DNA of 64,000 bases from Burkholderia stagnalis. GTDB lineage: Bacteria; Pseudomonadota; Gammaproteobacteria; Burkholderiales; Burkholderiaceae. Positions 61,890 through 64,000 of the stretch are shown one piece after another. Location of the stretch: assembly GCF_902830275.1 (NCBI RefSeq), contig NZ_CADESW010000001.1, positions 744,001-808,000 of the forward strand. The letters are read 5' to 3'. How positions within the stretch are numbered: the first letter of the stretch is position 1; each line of letters begins with the position of its first letter. The notes under the pieces were generated by a model. The model saw nothing but the letters and a program-made list of their open reading frames with translations, was not told the origin of the DNA and searched no databases. Made by a program: the position numbers and the translations under genes.

Positions 61890-63863
61890 CTACCCCACAT
61901 TCATCGGCAGCAGCACCATCTGCTTGCCTTCGACATGCAGCCGCGCCTGCAGCTCGACGGGCGTCTGGTTGTGCAGCCACGCGGTCAGGAAGTTCACGCG
62001 CCGGAAGATCAGCTTGCTCGCGAAGCACACGCTGTTCGGGAATTCGTCGAGCGTCGCCGATGCGAGGTTCATGAACTCGACCACCGGGTTCGTGCCGAAC
62101 GCGATCCGGTAATCGGCCGCGATGCCGTTGCGCCGGCAATGCGCGACGTAGTAGTCGAGCGCCTCGGTGATCGTGTGCCGCAGCCGTTCGAGATGCTCGT
62201 GCCCGTCGTACGCCTTCGCGTCGACCTCGCCCACCGCGAGGAAGATCACGTTGCGGAAGTGCCCCGGGAACAACCGGTTCACCCACAGCAGCGCGTGCAT
62301 GCTCGCCCCACGATGCTTGCCGACCAGCAGCACCGCGGTCGGCTGGGACGGATCGGGCTTGCCCGGCGCCGTCGCTTCGTCGACGGCCGGCGGCGCGCCC
62401 GAGAACAGCGCATCCTCCTTCGCGAGCTGCGCGCGCGTCTCCGCGTAGTGGCGGTTGATCAGGAAGCACGCCGCGACCACCGCGCTCGTCACGAGCACCG
62501 TCAGCCAGCCGCCTGCCGTGAACTTCTCGACCAGCGTGATCCCGAGCACCGTCGCCGTCACGACCAGCCCGATCGACGTCAGGAAGAAAGGCTTGTACCA
62601 GCTGCGCTCCACGCGGCGCTGGCGCCACCAGTAGGTGCTCATGCCGAGCAGCGACAGGCTGAACGTGAGGAACACGTTGATGCTGTACAGCACGACCAGC
62701 ACGTCGACGCTGCCGTGCGTCCACAGCAGGATCAGCAGGCTCGACGCGCCCACGACGATGATGCCGTTCTGCCGCACGAGCCGCGTCGACAGGTCGCGGA
62801 AATGGCGCGGCACCCACGAGTCGGACGCCATGTTCGACAGCACGGCCGGGCCGTCGAGAAAGCCGGTTTGCGCGCCGACCAGCAGCAGCCCCGCCTCGAA
62901 CGCGAGCACGGCCCCGAGCAGCAGGTGCCGCGCGAACGCCGAGCCGAGCCCGAGCTGGTCGATCACGCTGCCGAACACGACCGCGTTGAGCGTCTTGCCT
63001 TCGACCGGCGCCGCGTGCCACAGCATGTAGAGCAGGATGATCCCGCCCGCGGTAAACGCGAGCGACGTCGACATGTACAGCATCGTCACCTTGCCGTTCG
63101 GCACGCGCGGCTCCGCGAGCATGTTCACGTTGTTCGACACGGCCTCGAGGCCCGTGTACGTGCCGCCGCCGAGCGAGAACGCGCGCATCAGCAGCGCGAG
63201 CATCACGAAGGTGCCGAGCGATTGCGACATCCCGTGCGCCTCGTGCACCGCGTCGGGCACGATCGCCGCGAGATGGTCGCCGTGCGCCGCCACGCCGTAG
63301 ACGATCAGCCCGAAGTGCAGCACGACGAAGCCGATGAAAATCGGCAGCAGCACCAGGATCGACTCCTTCATGCCGCGGAAGTTGAGCCCCGTCATCAGCA
63401 CGATCAGCACGATCTCGGTCGTCAGCTTGAACGCCTGCGCGCTCACCGGCAGCATGCTGTAGAACGCGTCGACGCCGCTCGCGAGCGACGTCGCGACGGT
63501 CAGCACGTAGTCGACCAGCAGCGCCGCGCCGGACACGAGCCCCGGCTTCGGCCCGAGCAGCGCGGTCGCGACGCGGTAGCCGCCGCCGCCCGTCGGGAAC
63601 AGTTCGATCACCTGGTTGTAGCCGATCGCGATGATGAACACCGTCGCGGCGGTCGCAAGCGCGAGGAACAGCGCGAGCGGGGTGTGATGGCCGAGCGCGA
63701 GGAACGCCTCCTCCGGGCCGTAGCACGACGACGACAGGCCGTCCGCGCCGAGCCCGACCCACGCGAGCAGCGGCGTCACGGCGATCGCGTGACGCGTGCG
63801 CGGATCGAGGGGATCGAGCGGCTTGCCGACGAGTACCTGCCACATCCTCTGAAGTGCGGTCAC
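61890..63863 (-). CDS. APC-superfamily permease with cytosolic C-domain (KimA-like)
   Basis: 657 residues from GTG 63863, preceded by GGGAGGGATC; a TTG at 63905 would add 14 residues but has no Shine-Dalgarno. Twelve membrane helices are seen, with the amino acid permease signature GLGADGLSSSCYGPEEAFLA and FPTGGGGYRVATALLG. A soluble C-terminal domain of about 150 residues follows (LLVGKHRGASMHALLWVNRL, AFGTNPVVEFMNLASATLDE). The architecture is that of KimA-type K+ transporters and related APC permeases. Substrate is uncertain; potassium is plausible. Confidence 0.82.
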   Translation of the reverse strand: MTALQRMWQVLVGKPLDPLDPRTRHAIAVTPLLAWVGLGADGLSSSCYGPEEAFLALGHHTPLALFLALATAATVFIIAIGYNQVIELFPTGGGGYRVATALLGPKPGLVSGAALLVDYVLTVATSLASGVDAFYSMLPVSAQAFKLTTEIVLIVLMTGLNFRGMKESILVLLPIFIGFVVLHFGLIVYGVAAHGDHLAAIVPDAVHEAHGMSQSLGTFVMLALLMRAFSLGGGTYTGLEAVSNNVNMLAEPRVPNGKVTMLYMSTSLAFTAGGIILLYMLWHAAPVEGKTLNAVVFGSVIDQLGLGSAFARHLLLGAVLAFEAGLLLVGAQTGFLDGPAVLSNMASDSWVPRHFRDLSTRLVRQNGIIVVGASSLLILLWTHGSVDVLVVLYSINVFLTFSLSLLGMSTYWWRQRRVERSWYKPFFLTSIGLVVTATVLGITLVEKFTAGGWLTVLVTSAVVAACFLINRHYAETRAQLAKEDALFSGAPPAVDEATAPGKPDPSQPTAVLLVGKHRGASMHALLWVNRLFPGHFRNVIFLAVGEVDAKAYDGHEHLERLRHTITEALDYYVAHCRRNGIAADYRIAFGTNPVVEFMNLASATLDEFPNSVCFASKLIFRRVNFLTAWLHNQTPVELQARLHVEGKQMVLLPMNVG

Positions 63864-64000
63864 GATCCCTCCCGATGGCAGACGCGCCGGCGTCGTCTTC
63901 TCCAAGGTAGGAGGGTTCGCAAGCGTCCGCCAGTCGGCACATTCCTTAGGGCGGCATGTGTGGCTGACGAGACGCTTTCAGTACACCGACGTCCGGCAGA

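Overview
The window is GC-rich (roughly two thirds G+C by eye), densely packed beta-proteobacterial DNA. The gene families point to Burkholderia sensu lato: a type VI secretion VgrG, the DUF3348/DUF802/OmpA/DUF2894 cluster, a pentonate-to-2-oxoglutarate operon, an ornithine cyclodeaminase/CtlX pair and a DUF2760/Hsp70/Hsp70 cluster. The mix of catabolic, transport, toxin-antitoxin and mobile genes suits a secondary replicon, but this is inference. No rRNA, tRNA or CRISPR array was seen.

Layout. 1-1780: VgrG, running off the left edge. 2305-7373: a four-gene minus-strand cluster whose centre is a MotA/TolQ/ZorA-like membrane protein with a very long coiled-coil tail (five 80-residue repeats, 240-bp DNA period) and a MotB/ZorB-like OmpA partner; DUF3348 and DUF2894 proteins flank them. 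7609-14525: a DUF1444-like gene, an FAD disulfide oxidoreductase, a LysE exporter with divergent LysR regulator, a cytosine-deaminase-like amidohydrolase and a GNAT enzyme. 14739-16011: a putative promoter, a 40-codon acidic peptide gene, a strong hairpin, and a protein that keeps all metal ligands of M29 aminopeptidases; this looks like an uncharacterised ribosomal-peptide (RiPP-like) pair. 16042-24170: a seven-gene operon (PdxA2-like, enolase-superfamily sugar-acid dehydratase, DapA-family dehydratase, MFS carrier, beta-propeller, fuconolactonase-like amidohydrolase, 2-oxoglutarate semialdehyde dehydrogenase) with a divergent LysR regulator. 25325-30784: an AraC regulator divergent from a GMC alcohol dehydrogenase and a fused Baeyer-Villiger monooxygenase/esterase, a plausible alcohol to ketone to ester to hydrolysis route.

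31004-37358 has a HigB/HI1420-type toxin-antitoxin pair, a DedA-PAP2-LssY membrane protein coupled to a 29-codon ORF, a NarL/NarX-type two-component system and a ParE-type pair with a perfect 20-bp palindromic operator. 37477-42087 pairs an MFS carrier and a lone NitT/TauT-type binding protein with a divergent OmpR/TctE-type two-component system. At 42266-43575 a TnpB-only IS200/IS605-family element cleanly splits a decayed livF gene; both boundaries, the presumed TAM and the native guide can be read from the flanks. 43820-46558 is an Lrp regulator with ornithine cyclodeaminase and CtlX (citrulline/ornithine to proline), followed by a livK pseudogene. 47161-52330 is the DUF2760/Hsp70/Hsp70 cluster.

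52916-59745 carries an MFS/AraC pair, a DUF3857 transglutaminase-like protein with a coupled 55-residue protein, two tiny membrane proteins, a DUF3617 protein and an OmpA-family lipoprotein-like porin. 59746-61859 is an AT-richer insertion bearing an AbiE phage-defence toxin-antitoxin pair, and 61890-63863 is a large APC/KimA-like permease.
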